Below the pieces are notes generated by a model. That model worked only from the letters and a program-made list of their open reading frames with translations, did no database searches and was not told where the DNA came from. 26,804 nucleotides of DNA from a virus, in IMG/VR virus record IMGVR_UViG_3300033147_000359, positions 1 to 26,804 of that record, one strand, 5' to 3'. This document shows, piece by piece, positions 1-7,445 of this stretch (the first letter of the stretch is position 1; every line of letters starts with the position of its first letter). Made by a program: the position numbers and the translations under genes.

Positions 1-1
1 T

Positions 2-799
2 GATGGGGGTTCTGAAGGTAGGCACCCAGTATCTAGTTATTCGTCTTATTTGAGTTCTTGGCAGTCAGTAAGTTCTAAAATAGAATATGACGAAGATGGT
101 AACGGATGTATAATTGAAGTTTCACCTATACCTAAGACATGGCATAAAAATGTTCAAAATGGTAAAGTTAAATTCATTACAATGGACGGGAATAATCCTG
201 TAAATACTTATTTATATGTAAATATTTGGAATGAACCTTATTGGTCAACCGCCGTTAAAAAAGTAGTTTATACGTATAAAACTACCCGTAGGTCAAAACA
301 AGAAGGAAGTGGTATTGCTACTAAGACAATACATGAAAGTATAGTACCTACGTTTATAAATGTCCCAAGTGATATACCGTACCAATACGAATCAGGCAAC
401 AATTACAATACGGTTGATACTTATTTACAAAATAGGGCAGATATAGAAGCAGCTAAATCTGCTTCAGGTATAATTAAGGGAACCATAACTGTTTTAGGAG
501 ATGAAACTTTAAATTTAAGAATGCAGGTAAATGGGTTAGAAGTAGTAAAAGTTGTACATGATTTTTCAAGTGGTTTAGGTTACGTATGCCATTTAGATTT
601 AATAGATGAAGCATTTTACCCAGGTGTAATCACATATATTGGAGATGAATTTGAGGTACGTAAAAATAATGAAGTTACAAATAATGGTTTTATAACTGAG
701 TATTTATATAATCAAAAGAAAATAGAAGCAATAGTAGGGGTACAAGAAAGTGATCAAGGTGATGACCCTAAAGCAGGTATAGCACATTATGCAGATTAA
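2..799 (+). CDS. phage structural protein, 5' partial (baseplate or tail hub-like?)
   Basis: The reading frame is open from base 2, so the gene enters from upstream; a TTG at position 50 is in frame but is not needed as a start. The protein is polar and rich in Asn, Tyr, Thr and Val, as in tail or baseplate proteins, with no catalytic motif. Its C-terminal third contains a segment around LRMQVNGLEVVKVVHDFSSG followed by a GYVCHLDL strand, which vaguely resembles the C-terminal barrel of baseplate hub (gpD/gp27-like) proteins where a strand pair ends in a GY-containing strand. That likeness is inference. It lies 8 bases before another structural gene, which supports a virion role. No signal peptide or membrane segment is evident. 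The precise function is unknown. Confidence 0.55.
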   Translation, partial: DGGSEGRHPVSSYSSYLSSWQSVSSKIEYDEDGNGCIIEVSPIPKTWHKNVQNGKVKFITMDGNNPVNTYLYVNIWNEPYWSTAVKKVVYTYKTTRRSKQEGSGIATKTIHESIVPTFINVPSDIPYQYESGNNYNTVDTYLQNRADIEAAKSASGIIKGTITVLGDETLNLRMQVNGLEVVKVVHDFSSGLGYVCHLDLIDEAFYPGVITYIGDEFEVRKNNEVTNNGFITEYLYNQKKIEAIVGVQESDQGDDPKAGIAHYAD

Positions 800-807
800 G
801 GAAAAAT

Positions 808-3291
808 ATGTCAAAATGTCCAATTTGTAAAAATACAATAAATAATATTAGAGGTTTACGAGGAGAAGATGGTTTAGATGTAAACGGCGACCCAATACCT
901 TTTTGGACTGATGACCCCATATTAACACAACGGGGATTAGCTGGAAATGACTACAAAGGTAAAAATCCCATAAGATGGGTACACATTAGGGAATTACAAA
1001 ATTATTATTCCGAAGTGGAAACTCTTTTAGGAATGACTAATACTACTTGGTTAAGTGTTTCAAAAGCAGAACCTTGTAGACATGCACATATAGAGCAACT
1101 CAGGATAGCAGTTGAAGCTATTTTAGTAGTTATGGGAAAAACAATGGTTGATTATTTTAAATATGATAGACAAGGAACTGAAATAGTTACAACTCAAACT
1201 GATTGGACAGATGTAGATAGACCTATTTCTGGGGTTAATATAGATAAACCACTAATTCCTATAGATACACCTTTAAGAGCACTTAACATAGAGGAACTTA
1301 GAAGAGGAATGTTAGCAATATCTAACGCTATAATTATGAGATTCCAAAATATACTTATCCCAGGTGATATTGGAAGTCAGAGGGCTTATGCTAATTATTC
1401 AACATCACCTAACCCTTTCTTTATAAATACAGATTCAACCAATGCTTGGCGTTTAAGGGATATGCGTTATGTAGAAGTACAAAAATTTCAACACGATAAA
1501 ATATCTATTTTTGAAGGTCCATTTTCTTCCTGGTTGTCGAATGACGACTTAACTCTCACTGGGACTTGGAGTGCACATATGACTCAAAACACTAATTTTA
1601 TGACTATAGATTACTATTATGAAGATGGGGGAGTATGGTACTACAACTACTCACATGATGCTTTTTGGGTTTCTACTGAACCTATAAGCAGTGATTCGGA
1701 CGAAGAAGAACATGACTATGTGTTTTATGGAGCATCTAGAGACTATGGTGGAAATTATATAGACAAATTTACCTGTCCTTGGAAGAAAAATATAGGAACT
1801 AGTGATGGTTCAGTTTCTCAAGTTGCAGTTACTACTAGAACATATCCAGCACTACTACCTGAATTAAGCTATCCAATAACTTTTAATAGTACTGAGATGT
1901 ATATTTATATAGGTGGAGTACTTTGGGAAAGTGTAGATAACTTTTCTGGGCAAACTTCGGATGCTAAGGTATATACAATATCAACTTCAGTAGTAGCTAG
2001 AGTAGGTACTGCTACCATAACTTTTGGTAACGGTGTAAATGGTGCAATCCCAACGAATGGAGCGAGTATAGTAATCGAATTTGCTGTAGGAGTTTCAATA
2101 CTTTGGGAACATGAAGCTAGGGTATTAGATTCCATAACTAATAGTCAATATACAAAATTGACTTCTGTAGATGGAGTCAGGAATTCGTTATTTGTAAATT
2201 TAAATAATCCTTACTACATGAATATAACTGTAAATACTGATTTGGACATATACCATGACCGAATGGAAATAACTATTAGAGACGAAGTCAAAACAGGTAC
2301 ATTTACTGACCCAAATATATATGCTAGAGAGTATGGTAGTGCCAACGATTTTGATAACTCTTGGGGAAATCTGACTATTACTAATAGTCATTCTTATAGA
2401 AGGCAATATTGGTTTGATATTTATAACTCACTATTTGGAGAAACTCATAGGACTACACCTTCAGTAGTTATGAATCCGGTCATTAAAGAATTTAACTGTA
2501 CTCAAATATCCTCAGTAGACCATAGCAGTATTAAAATCACTCAACTACCTTATAGTATAAGCGGTACAGTTGTAACTTTTCCATATGCTAACTTTTTAGG
2601 AGTTACACAAGCCGATTGGTTGGCCAATTATTCTTACTCACATGAAGATACTAATAATGTCTATTATACAAAAGGTGGAGGTGGAGCAGTTCATCCCGGA
2701 GGTATGACTTTAAAATTTTCTAGAAATCAATATAGGTATATTCACATTTATGGAGATTTTCTTCCTGGAGTTACTGAAACTATAGAAAACTTATCAGGGG
2801 ATACTATAACTTATCACGATTTAGACCAAATGGTTTCCATAGATTCTCCACTCCAAACTGGAGAAAGCTGGGATTTATCTTCAGGGTATTACTCAACTAG
2901 TCAAAGTGAGCAATTACCAGTAACTTTTACTTGGCAGGTAAATAATATGTGGTTTAATGATAGTTTGTATAAATATAATAGTATAGATAATTTAACACTA
3001 CTTTCAACATTCTCTGACCTATCACAAGGTGAGCAAGGAATATTTACGGCGTTTAAATCAGGTGATAGTGGGTTCAAATTATATGTAGTTAATGCATCAG
3101 CAACTACCTATGATGGACATGTGAAACCAGCCGGAGATAATTACACATACTTATATGTAAGTGAAGATGGAATCACTTGGACAAATCCAGGCGTATATAA
3201 AGGAAGAGCGTATGATGCAATTCCAGTAGACCTAGGAGCGTACGTTCCTACTCTATTCATAAGAAAAGCTATAACAGTAGTAGCAGCATAG
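808..3291 (+). CDS. large virion protein, probable tail/baseplate or fibre component
   Basis: An 827-residue polar, aromatic-rich protein. The N terminus has a CPIC knuckle (C4, C7) and a later C90-x-H92 that could complete a metal site. Residues about 57-63, 92-99 and 158-165 repeat a short motif: VHIRELQ, HAHIEQLR and ALNIEELR. This 'H-I-x-E-L-R' motif recurs in phage tail and fibre proteins (family knowledge), usually at the start of a helix near the attachment end. The remaining 650 or so residues are beta-rich, with many Thr/Ser/Asn/Tyr, as in receptor-binding or adhesin-like regions. The start follows AAGGAAAA at a good distance. It sits between two other likely virion genes. Receptor-binding or baseplate function is inference; no enzymatic domain is visible. 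Confidence 0.6.
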   Translation: MSKCPICKNTINNIRGLRGEDGLDVNGDPIPFWTDDPILTQRGLAGNDYKGKNPIRWVHIRELQNYYSEVETLLGMTNTTWLSVSKAEPCRHAHIEQLRIAVEAILVVMGKTMVDYFKYDRQGTEIVTTQTDWTDVDRPISGVNIDKPLIPIDTPLRALNIEELRRGMLAISNAIIMRFQNILIPGDIGSQRAYANYSTSPNPFFINTDSTNAWRLRDMRYVEVQKFQHDKISIFEGPFSSWLSNDDLTLTGTWSAHMTQNTNFMTIDYYYEDGGVWYYNYSHDAFWVSTEPISSDSDEEEHDYVFYGASRDYGGNYIDKFTCPWKKNIGTSDGSVSQVAVTTRTYPALLPELSYPITFNSTEMYIYIGGVLWESVDNFSGQTSDAKVYTISTSVVARVGTATITFGNGVNGAIPTNGASIVIEFAVGVSILWEHEARVLDSITNSQYTKLTSVDGVRNSLFVNLNNPYYMNITVNTDLDIYHDRMEITIRDEVKTGTFTDPNIYAREYGSANDFDNSWGNLTITNSHSYRRQYWFDIYNSLFGETHRTTPSVVMNPVIKEFNCTQISSVDHSSIKITQLPYSISGTVVTFPYANFLGVTQADWLANYSYSHEDTNNVYYTKGGGGAVHPGGMTLKFSRNQYRYIHIYGDFLPGVTETIENLSGDTITYHDLDQMVSIDSPLQTGESWDLSSGYYSTSQSEQLPVTFTWQVNNMWFNDSLYKYNSIDNLTLLSTFSDLSQGEQGIFTAFKSGDSGFKLYVVNASATTYDGHVKPAGDNYTYLYVSEDGITWTNPGVYKGRAYDAIPVDLGAYVPTLFIRKAITVVAA

Positions 3292-3296
3292 GGAGG
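3292..3296 (+). promoter_or_regulatory. ribosome binding site of the gene at 3301
   Basis: GGAGG lies directly after the upstream stop codon and 4 bases before the ATG at 3301. It is a strong Shine-Dalgarno site and fits a highly expressed virion gene. Confidence 0.7.
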
Positions 3297-3300
3297 AAAA

Positions 3301-4074
3301 ATGCAGAACTTTAAATTTAGTGTTGCAAAAGTAGAATTGAAACAGGGTGCAGTATCAAAAAAAGAAATAAATTTAACTACCGATATTTCTATAGAGTATG
3401 ATATGAGTACCGTGAAGAAACATGGCCAAGATGGTTTAGTACAGGATGAATTTAGTGATACCAAACAAATAAACATATCTTTAACATACGCACCAGAAGA
3501 TATTGAACCTACTCTTATTAAAGATGAAGATTATGATTTACATTTTACTACTGGGGCTAATAGTGGTGGAATAGCAGTTACTTTAGCAGATTGTAAATTA
3601 CTTAAATATTCAGTAATACAATCTCAAAGTGGTTTTGCAATGACTACTTTAATATTTTCAAAGAAAAATGAAATGAATTCAGTGGTAGGGGCTTCTATTA
3701 CAAAACAAAGGGTCAAATTTGGAAGTAATTATATTGGGGATTCGGCATATGTAAATGTTAATTATGTAGGAAATACACAACCCATAATTGTACCTACTGC
3801 TTTAGGGGTATTAATTCAATCTACTTCAGATTTAGGTGGTGGACAATTGGAAGTTAGGGTTAGAGGATATGTAAAAAAAGATACCCGTTTAGAATTGGAA
3901 CAATACCTCATAAATTTATACAATACGTTATCTACAGGTTCAGGTACCTTAACAGTAGAATATGGTGCAACTTCATATACCATAACTAATTGTTATTGGA
4001 GAAGTGGTTCCCCAGATATTAGTAATAAGAATTTTACAGATTTTGAATTGAGTTTTATAAAATCAGCCTATTAA
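3301..4074 (+). CDS. phage structural protein, unknown fold (possibly tail)
   Basis: A 257-residue protein with two roughly equal halves. Residues 1-125 are mixed beta strand with charged loops. Residues 135-257 contain a helix (about LELEQYLINLYNTL) flanked by strands and end in a Thr/Tyr-rich beta segment. No catalytic motif, signal peptide or membrane helix is apparent. It has the strongest ribosome binding site of the structural block and is its last gene before a promoter gap. Strand-helix-strand composition of this kind is seen in tail tube, distal tail and baseplate proteins, but I cannot tell which. It could also be a head-tail connector or decoration protein. Confidence 0.5.
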   Translation: MQNFKFSVAKVELKQGAVSKKEINLTTDISIEYDMSTVKKHGQDGLVQDEFSDTKQINISLTYAPEDIEPTLIKDEDYDLHFTTGANSGGIAVTLADCKLLKYSVIQSQSGFAMTTLIFSKKNEMNSVVGASITKQRVKFGSNYIGDSAYVNVNYVGNTQPIIVPTALGVLIQSTSDLGGGQLEVRVRGYVKKDTRLELEQYLINLYNTLSTGSGTLTVEYGATSYTITNCYWRSGSPDISNKNFTDFELSFIKSAY

Positions 4075-4167
4075 TCAGACTCACTGCAGTACTACTTTTG
4101 TAAGTACAAAAAATAATATTCCCATTTAAAACCAATAAGTTACTTTAAAAAAAATATTACTTGCCCC

Positions 4168-4196
4168 TTGACTTTTCGCCTAAAATAATATATACT
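4168..4196 (+). promoter_or_regulatory. strong sigma-70-type promoter
   Basis: TTGACT at 4168-4173 and TATACT at 4191-4196 are separated by exactly 17 bases. The sequence continues TATATTATAAG, and the next ATG is at 4234. It lies in the 159-base gap (4075-4233) between the structural genes and the run of small genes, so it should start transcription of the second module. The rest of that gap holds only AT-rich sequence and a weak inverted repeat near 4098-4116 with no T tract. The same arrangement recurs at 10965-10993 and 4599-4627. Confidence 0.85.
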
Positions 4197-4233
4197 TATA
4201 TTATAAGAAAGAGAAAAGAAAGGTAGGTTTAAA

Positions 4234-4470
4234 ATGAGGGTTAAGATAAATATTAGGACAAAAGAACAAAAGGAAAGAAAAAAATATTCAACGGTTAATA
4301 AATCGTATACATTAAAAGATGCAAAAGAATTAGCTAAAGTATACGCAGAAGATGATAATATAGTAGATGTATTTATAACTCACTTTGCTACATGGCATAA
4401 TTATTTAGTTTGTTATTTAAAGAAAGACGGTAAAAAAGGATATATAAAAGAAAGTGCAAGAATAAGTTAA
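4234..4470 (+). CDS. small unknown phage protein (78 aa)
   Basis: A basic 78-residue protein, first gene after the promoter at 4168-4196. Its ribosome binding site is AAAGGTAGG. The N terminus is Lys/Arg-rich (about residues 3-20), followed by a predicted helix with the segment LKDAKELAKVYAEDD and a beta-rich C terminus. I recognise no family. First-in-operon small basic proteins in phages are often early host-interaction or DNA-associated proteins, but nothing here proves that. Confidence 0.6.
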   Translation: MRVKINIRTKEQKERKKYSTVNKSYTLKDAKELAKVYAEDDNIVDVFITHFATWHNYLVCYLKKDGKKGYIKESARIS

Positions 4471-4472
4471 AA

Positions 4473-4613
4473 ATGAGACATATTGAAAATGAATGGTTGG
4501 AAGATTTAAAAGAATTGTTAAATGTCAATAATGAGAATGATATTAAAGGAGCTATCAGAAGGTTAAAAGAAGAAAATAAAGAATTAAAAGAGAAAGAGTT
4601 GTCAAAAAATTAA
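4473..4613 (+). CDS. very small helical protein (46 aa)
   Basis: ATG at 4473 begins 2 bases after the stop of the preceding gene and runs 46 codons to TAA. The product is almost entirely predicted helix, with a C-terminal Lys/Glu/Leu heptad-like stretch (about residues 31-44) that could form a coiled coil. The ribosome binding site is poor, so expression would rely on coupling to the upstream gene. The -35 box of the promoter at 4599-4627 lies inside its last codons. Codon use looks like that of its neighbours. The gene call is moderately supported; no function is recognised. Confidence 0.45.
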   Translation: MRHIENEWLEDLKELLNVNNENDIKGAIRRLKEENKELKEKELSKN

Positions 4614-4627
4614 AAATATGCTATTCT
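4599..4627 (+). promoter_or_regulatory. sigma-70-type promoter inside the end of a small gene
   Basis: TTGTCA (4599-4604) and TATTCT (4622-4627) are spaced by 17 bases and followed by TATATTAGAGG, the same downstream bases as in the other two promoters. The ATG at 4646 is only 18 bases after the -10 box, giving a very short leader. It is weaker than the other two by match to consensus. Confidence 0.65.
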
Positions 4628-4645
4628 TATATTAGAGGTGATAAA

Positions 4646-4834
4646 ATGAAAAATATTGAAGTAATTAAAAAAAATAAAAGACAGGTACTTAGATTACAAG
4701 AAATGGATATTCTGTTTACATTAGTAAGGAAACAAAAAAAACAATTAAAAATAGTTAATGAAACTTATCAATTATATAAACAAGAATTAGTTAATATACA
4801 GAAAAATTTAATTAAGTGTCAAAAATTAATTTAA
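4646..4834 (+). CDS. small basic helical protein (62 aa)
   Basis: A 62-residue Lys/Gln/Leu-rich protein, probably all helical with coiled-coil character and a strong net positive charge. The ribosome binding site GAGGTG is well placed, and a promoter lies just upstream. It could be a nucleic-acid or host-protein binder, but there is no family signature. It is followed 12 bases later by the gene at 4847. Confidence 0.55.
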   Translation: MKNIEVIKKNKRQVLRLQEMDILFTLVRKQKKQLKIVNETYQLYKQELVNIQKNLIKCQKLI

Positions 4835-4846
4835 AGGGGGATTAAA

Positions 4847-5254
4847 ATGAATTGTAAACACGGTATTACTAGTGAAAGTTGTGCAATATGTAACGGTACA
4901 ATGTTAAAAAAAGAAAACGTACAAAAACAATATAGGAATGAAAAATTAAAAAGAAAAGAATATACAAAACAACATAAACATTTACAGGAATTATCAATTC
5001 TTTTTGCAAAAAGTTATAATAAGGATGTTACGGATGAAGATATAAAATATATTTTAGTAAATACTAAAGATGTAGAAAAAGAAGAAATAGAAATATTTTT
5101 TAATATAGCTAAAAAATTAGAAAGAACATTATATGCTATTGAATGGGTTTATAAATATGCTTGGAATGAAAATATAATTGAATTTATAAAAAATGCAGAT
5201 GATAATAAATGGTATTTAAGAATACAATCAATAAAAGAAAGGTTAGGTTTATAG
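4847..5254 (+). CDS. small protein with N-terminal Cys/His metal site (135 aa)
   Basis: Residues C3, H5, C12 and C15 (CKH...CAIC) make a compact Zn-binding knuckle at the N terminus. A Lys-rich helix follows at about residues 20-50, then a mostly helical acidic C-terminal domain with Trp and Tyr. The ribosome binding site AAAGGGGG is strong and 6-7 bases from the ATG. I do not recognise the family. It belongs to a group of small Cys-pair proteins in this window (5411, 11051, 13342), typical of accessory phage genes that bind nucleic acid or host proteins. Confidence 0.6.
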   Translation: MNCKHGITSESCAICNGTMLKKENVQKQYRNEKLKRKEYTKQHKHLQELSILFAKSYNKDVTDEDIKYILVNTKDVEKEEIEIFFNIAKKLERTLYAIEWVYKYAWNENIIEFIKNADDNKWYLRIQSIKERLGL

Positions 5255-5256
5255 AA

Positions 5257-5424
5257 ATGAGTGAGTGGGTAAAAGTAATTATTACATGCGAAAATGGTAG
5301 AGTAATTAAATTAGACCCTGAAGTATGGAATGAAACTACGGTAATTAATAGATTGGAAAAGAAAGGTGAAAAAATAATTAGTATTAAGCATATAAGTAGG
5401 TGGGGTCAATATGCTGAAGGATAA
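5257..5424 (+). CDS. small unknown protein (55 aa)
   Basis: I chose the ATG at 5257, 2 bases after the previous stop, over the in-frame ATG at 5209, which would overlap the upstream gene by 46 bases and add a basic extension of 16 residues. The product starts MSEWVKVIITCENG and has a beta-strand/helix/strand pattern. No family is recognised. Its end overlaps the start of the next gene by 14 bases. Confidence 0.5.
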   Translation: MSEWVKVIITCENGRVIKLDPEVWNETTVINRLEKKGEKIISIKHISRWGQYAEG

Positions 5425-5569
5425 ATTTAAAGAATTTATGGAAAAAATGTGCCTAGGTTGTCATAAAGAATGTGTAATTAAAAAAGAAGTTAGAGAGTGT
5501 ATGTTAGCCTATAATGATTTTGAAATAGATTACTTAGAGGAGGTATTAAATGAGAATAAGTATTTGTAG
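5411..5569 (+). CDS. small Cys-rich, putative zinc-binding protein (52 aa)
   Basis: A 52-codon frame from ATG 5411 to TAG 5567-5569. It has C14, C17, C21 and C30 in the pattern CxxCHxxC(x8)C, typical of a small Zn site between two helices. It overlaps the upstream gene by 14 bases and the downstream gene by 20 bases, so it would be translationally coupled. An AAGG-like site lies upstream inside the previous gene. Function unknown. Confidence 0.45.
   Translation: MLKDKFKEFMEKMCLGCHKECVIKKEVRECMLAYNDFEIDYLEEVLNENKYL
5537..5544 (+). promoter_or_regulatory. ribosome binding site of the gene at 5550
   Basis: GAGGAGGT, 5 bases before the ATG at 5550, is close to the full anti-Shine-Dalgarno complement. 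It supports the short reading frame that follows. Confidence 0.65.
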
Positions 5570-5705
5570 GCACGCTTATCCCAAAACTTGGAAAGAGTAT
5601 ATTTTACCTAAACCATTATTATTAGGTGGATATGTAAAATTTCTCAAGGACATACAAATTTTTAGATGGCTATTTTGGCATATAACTTTGGACTATAGGA
5701 GATAA
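5550..5705 (+). CDS. small basic aromatic protein (51 aa)
   Basis: ATG 5550 to TAA 5703-5705. The 51-residue product is basic and rich in Trp, Tyr and Leu, with a C-terminal amphipathic segment (about residues 33-48) holding two Trp. The segment could associate with a membrane or a protein, though it is too short and charged to call a transmembrane helix. Its excellent ribosome binding site (5537-5544) is the main evidence that it is real. Function unknown. Confidence 0.5.
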   Translation: MRISICRHAYPKTWKEYILPKPLLLGGYVKFLKDIQIFRWLFWHITLDYRR

Positions 5706-5709
5706 ATAA

Positions 5710-5922
5710 ATGGAATCAAATAATAAGGTTGAGGATTATTTAGAAGATGTTAAACGACGGTCACAAGAGTATGTTAAAATTGAGGACGTTTTGAAATTAC
5801 TTGAACCGGTAAAATTAGCAGGTGATATAAATTATAATGTTGCCGATATAAATGGATTAGAAAGTAAAAAAGTTGCACAGTATATACACAGTCAAATGCA
5901 GTATAAATTAATAGGTAAATAG
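5710..5922 (+). CDS. small acidic unknown protein (70 aa)
   Basis: A 70-residue protein with an AGGAGA site 8 bases before the ATG. The N-terminal half is helical and charged; the C-terminal half contains a Tyr/Gln helix. No family is recognised. It sits 8 bases before QueE and would be cotranscribed with it. Confidence 0.55.
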   Translation: MESNNKVEDYLEDVKRRSQEYVKIEDVLKLLEPVKLAGDINYNVADINGLESKKVAQYIHSQMQYKLIGK

Positions 5923-5930
5923 GAGAAGAA

Positions 5931-6566
5931 ATGAAATTAAAAATCAACGAAGTATTTAATAGTATACAAGGAGAAGGAAGATATCAAGGACAACCGGTTA
6001 CATTTATAAGATTATCGGGTTGTACGAGGAAGTGTGATTTCTGTGATACAAAATACCATACTAAAATTAATAAGTGTATAAGTCCAAAAGTCTTTGCTAA
6101 AGGACTTAATATTCTAGGTAATATAATCGTATTCACAGGGGGGGAGCCGTTATTGCAACTGGAAGCTATACGTGAATTGAGGTATGAATTACCCAGTAAT
6201 ATAGGGTTTCATTTAGAAACAAATGGGGATTTAATGAAAAATTGGGGTTGGGTTGCTGAAAATGTAGACGGGTTATTTGATTATGTAGTTGTTAGTCCTA
6301 AGGATAAGGAAACAGCTGAAAAGGTATATAATATTTTAAAGAAAGAAGGTTGGGTATTTGATTGGGATATTAAGGTAGTAACAAATTTAGGATTGATTGG
6401 TGGAGATATGTTAAAATGTGCAACAATGTTGATGCCATTAACAAGGTATAACCGTAAAATGGATACTTTAATAAGACAAGGTGTTTGGGAATACTGTATA
6501 AAAAATAATTTATCTTATAGTGCACGGTTACATGTTGAAGTATTTGGTAACAAGAAAGGAATATAA
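5931..6566 (+). CDS. queE: 7-carboxy-7-deazaguanine synthase
   Basis: A radical-SAM enzyme that turns 6-carboxytetrahydropterin into 7-carboxy-7-deazaguanine, the third step to preQ0. The sequence shows the QueE hallmark NSIQGEG near the N terminus (residues 10-16), the cluster-binding triad C31-x3-C35-x2-C38 followed by DT, and the SAM-binding TGGEPLLQ segment at about 69-76. Length (211 aa) is normal for the short QueE type. The ATG has AGGAGAAG just upstream. It is separated from QueC and QueD by replication genes but on the same strand, and its stop overlaps the next ATG by one base. Family assignment is firm; use for DNA rather than tRNA is inferred from the DpdA-like gene at 13732. Confidence 0.93.
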   Translation: MKLKINEVFNSIQGEGRYQGQPVTFIRLSGCTRKCDFCDTKYHTKINKCISPKVFAKGLNILGNIIVFTGGEPLLQLEAIRELRYELPSNIGFHLETNGDLMKNWGWVAENVDGLFDYVVVSPKDKETAEKVYNILKKEGWVFDWDIKVVTNLGLIGGDMLKCATMLMPLTRYNRKMDTLIRQGVWEYCIKNNLSYSARLHVEVFGNKKGI

Positions 6567-6985
6567 TGAATAATGTTAATTTAAAAGAAATTTTAGGGGA
6601 AGCAAAACCAATATTTGACCAGGTAGATAATATAGGTAAAGAATTAAGAGAATTAAGTACCCTTAATATGGAATATTATCACAGTACGTTAGATAAATTA
6701 TCTGGCTGTTATACGTATTTAATGCCACTTTATTTAAAATTACACGCATTTAAAAAAAATAAGGAAGTAAGCAAATACATGTCTTTAAAGCTTGGGTTTG
6801 TGCCCAATGAAATCGAGAAAAAATTTGTAAGTACCGTAGCAGATAAAGAAGCATCTTATGAGGTAAGGGATTTAAGAATGGCTAGGAATATAATTGAAGG
6901 TTACATGAAAGCTACGGAAAATGCTATCAATACGTGTAAAAAACATATGGGTGGGAATGAAAAAGAAAGGCAGGTTACAATATAA
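6566..6985 (+). CDS. helical protein, possible UvsY-like recombination mediator
   Basis: A 139-residue, mostly helical protein. Two features recall T4 UvsY (137 aa): the size, and a C-terminal pattern of 'DKE...VRDLRMARNIIEGYMKATENAI' type, comparable with the UvsY 'DKD...VDTSLQYWGILLDFCSGALDAI' helix. A central Lys-rich stretch could bind ssDNA. UvsY loads the RecA-like UvsX onto SSB-coated DNA, and this window also encodes RecA, an SSB-like protein and an SbcCD pair, so a mediator would fit. It overlaps QueE by one base and the following sigma-like gene by one base (TAATG). The resemblance was judged by eye and is weak, so treat the call as a hypothesis. Confidence 0.35.
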   Translation: MNNVNLKEILGEAKPIFDQVDNIGKELRELSTLNMEYYHSTLDKLSGCYTYLMPLYLKLHAFKKNKEVSKYMSLKLGFVPNEIEKKFVSTVADKEASYEVRDLRMARNIIEGYMKATENAINTCKKHMGGNEKERQVTI

Positions 6986-7431
6986 TGGGAAGAAGAAAAA
7001 GTGAAGATAAGTTAACCCCTTTTGTTTTAGAATTTAAAGAGACAGAAAATGGTAAAGTACTTAATCAATTAATGAAAGCATCTGAAGGATTAATTTGGAC
7101 AGTAATGAAATATTACCACATGTATTATTTTCCAAAGTTAATTCAAGAAGAAGTAGTTGAGGATTGTAAAACCATTATACTATTACGTGCTATAGAAGGA
7201 TTTAACTTTAATAAGGGGAGATTTTCAACATACTATACTTGGAAATTAAAAAGTTTTATAAGGTATAGACAACATTTTCTTCTTAAGCGTAAAAAATTAG
7301 TGGAACATTCTTCATTAGATCAAGAAATTATTGGAAAAGAACATATGTCGTTAGATGACTTTATACATAATTTTGATTTAGTATTTAAACAAAAATGTAG
7401 TAAACAAATGCGAGAAATTTTTAGCATTTAG
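6985..7431 (+). CDS. sigma-factor region 2-like protein
   Basis: Residues about 28-86 match sigma-70 region 2: LIWTVMKYYHMYYFPKLIQE, then an LLRAIEGFNFNKGRFSTYYTW segment corresponding to the family's 'A(V/I)xxFDxxKGxxFSTYAxW', then a basic IRYRQHFLLKRKK stretch. These elements bind core RNA polymerase and the -10 region in the family. No region 4 helix-turn-helix is visible in the remaining 55 residues, so it resembles reduced phage sigma factors such as T4 gp55 in architecture. It probably redirects host polymerase to later phage promoters. It overlaps the upstream gene by one base and is followed 14 bases later by the primase-helicase. Confidence 0.7.
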   Translation: MGRRKSEDKLTPFVLEFKETENGKVLNQLMKASEGLIWTVMKYYHMYYFPKLIQEEVVEDCKTIILLRAIEGFNFNKGRFSTYYTWKLKSFIRYRQHFLLKRKKLVEHSSLDQEIIGKEHMSLDDFIHNFDLVFKQKCSKQMREIFSI

Positions 7432-7445
7432 TATATAATAAAAAT

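Noticed and set aside
4098-4116. Inverted repeat after the structural genes as a terminator
   Set aside because: The stem is only about five base pairs and is followed by A-rich, not T-rich, sequence on the coding strand.
5209-5256. Longer N terminus for the gene at 5257
   Set aside because: It would overlap the upstream gene by 46 bases and adds a basic stretch with no ribosome binding site; the ATG at 5257 fits the local spacing.
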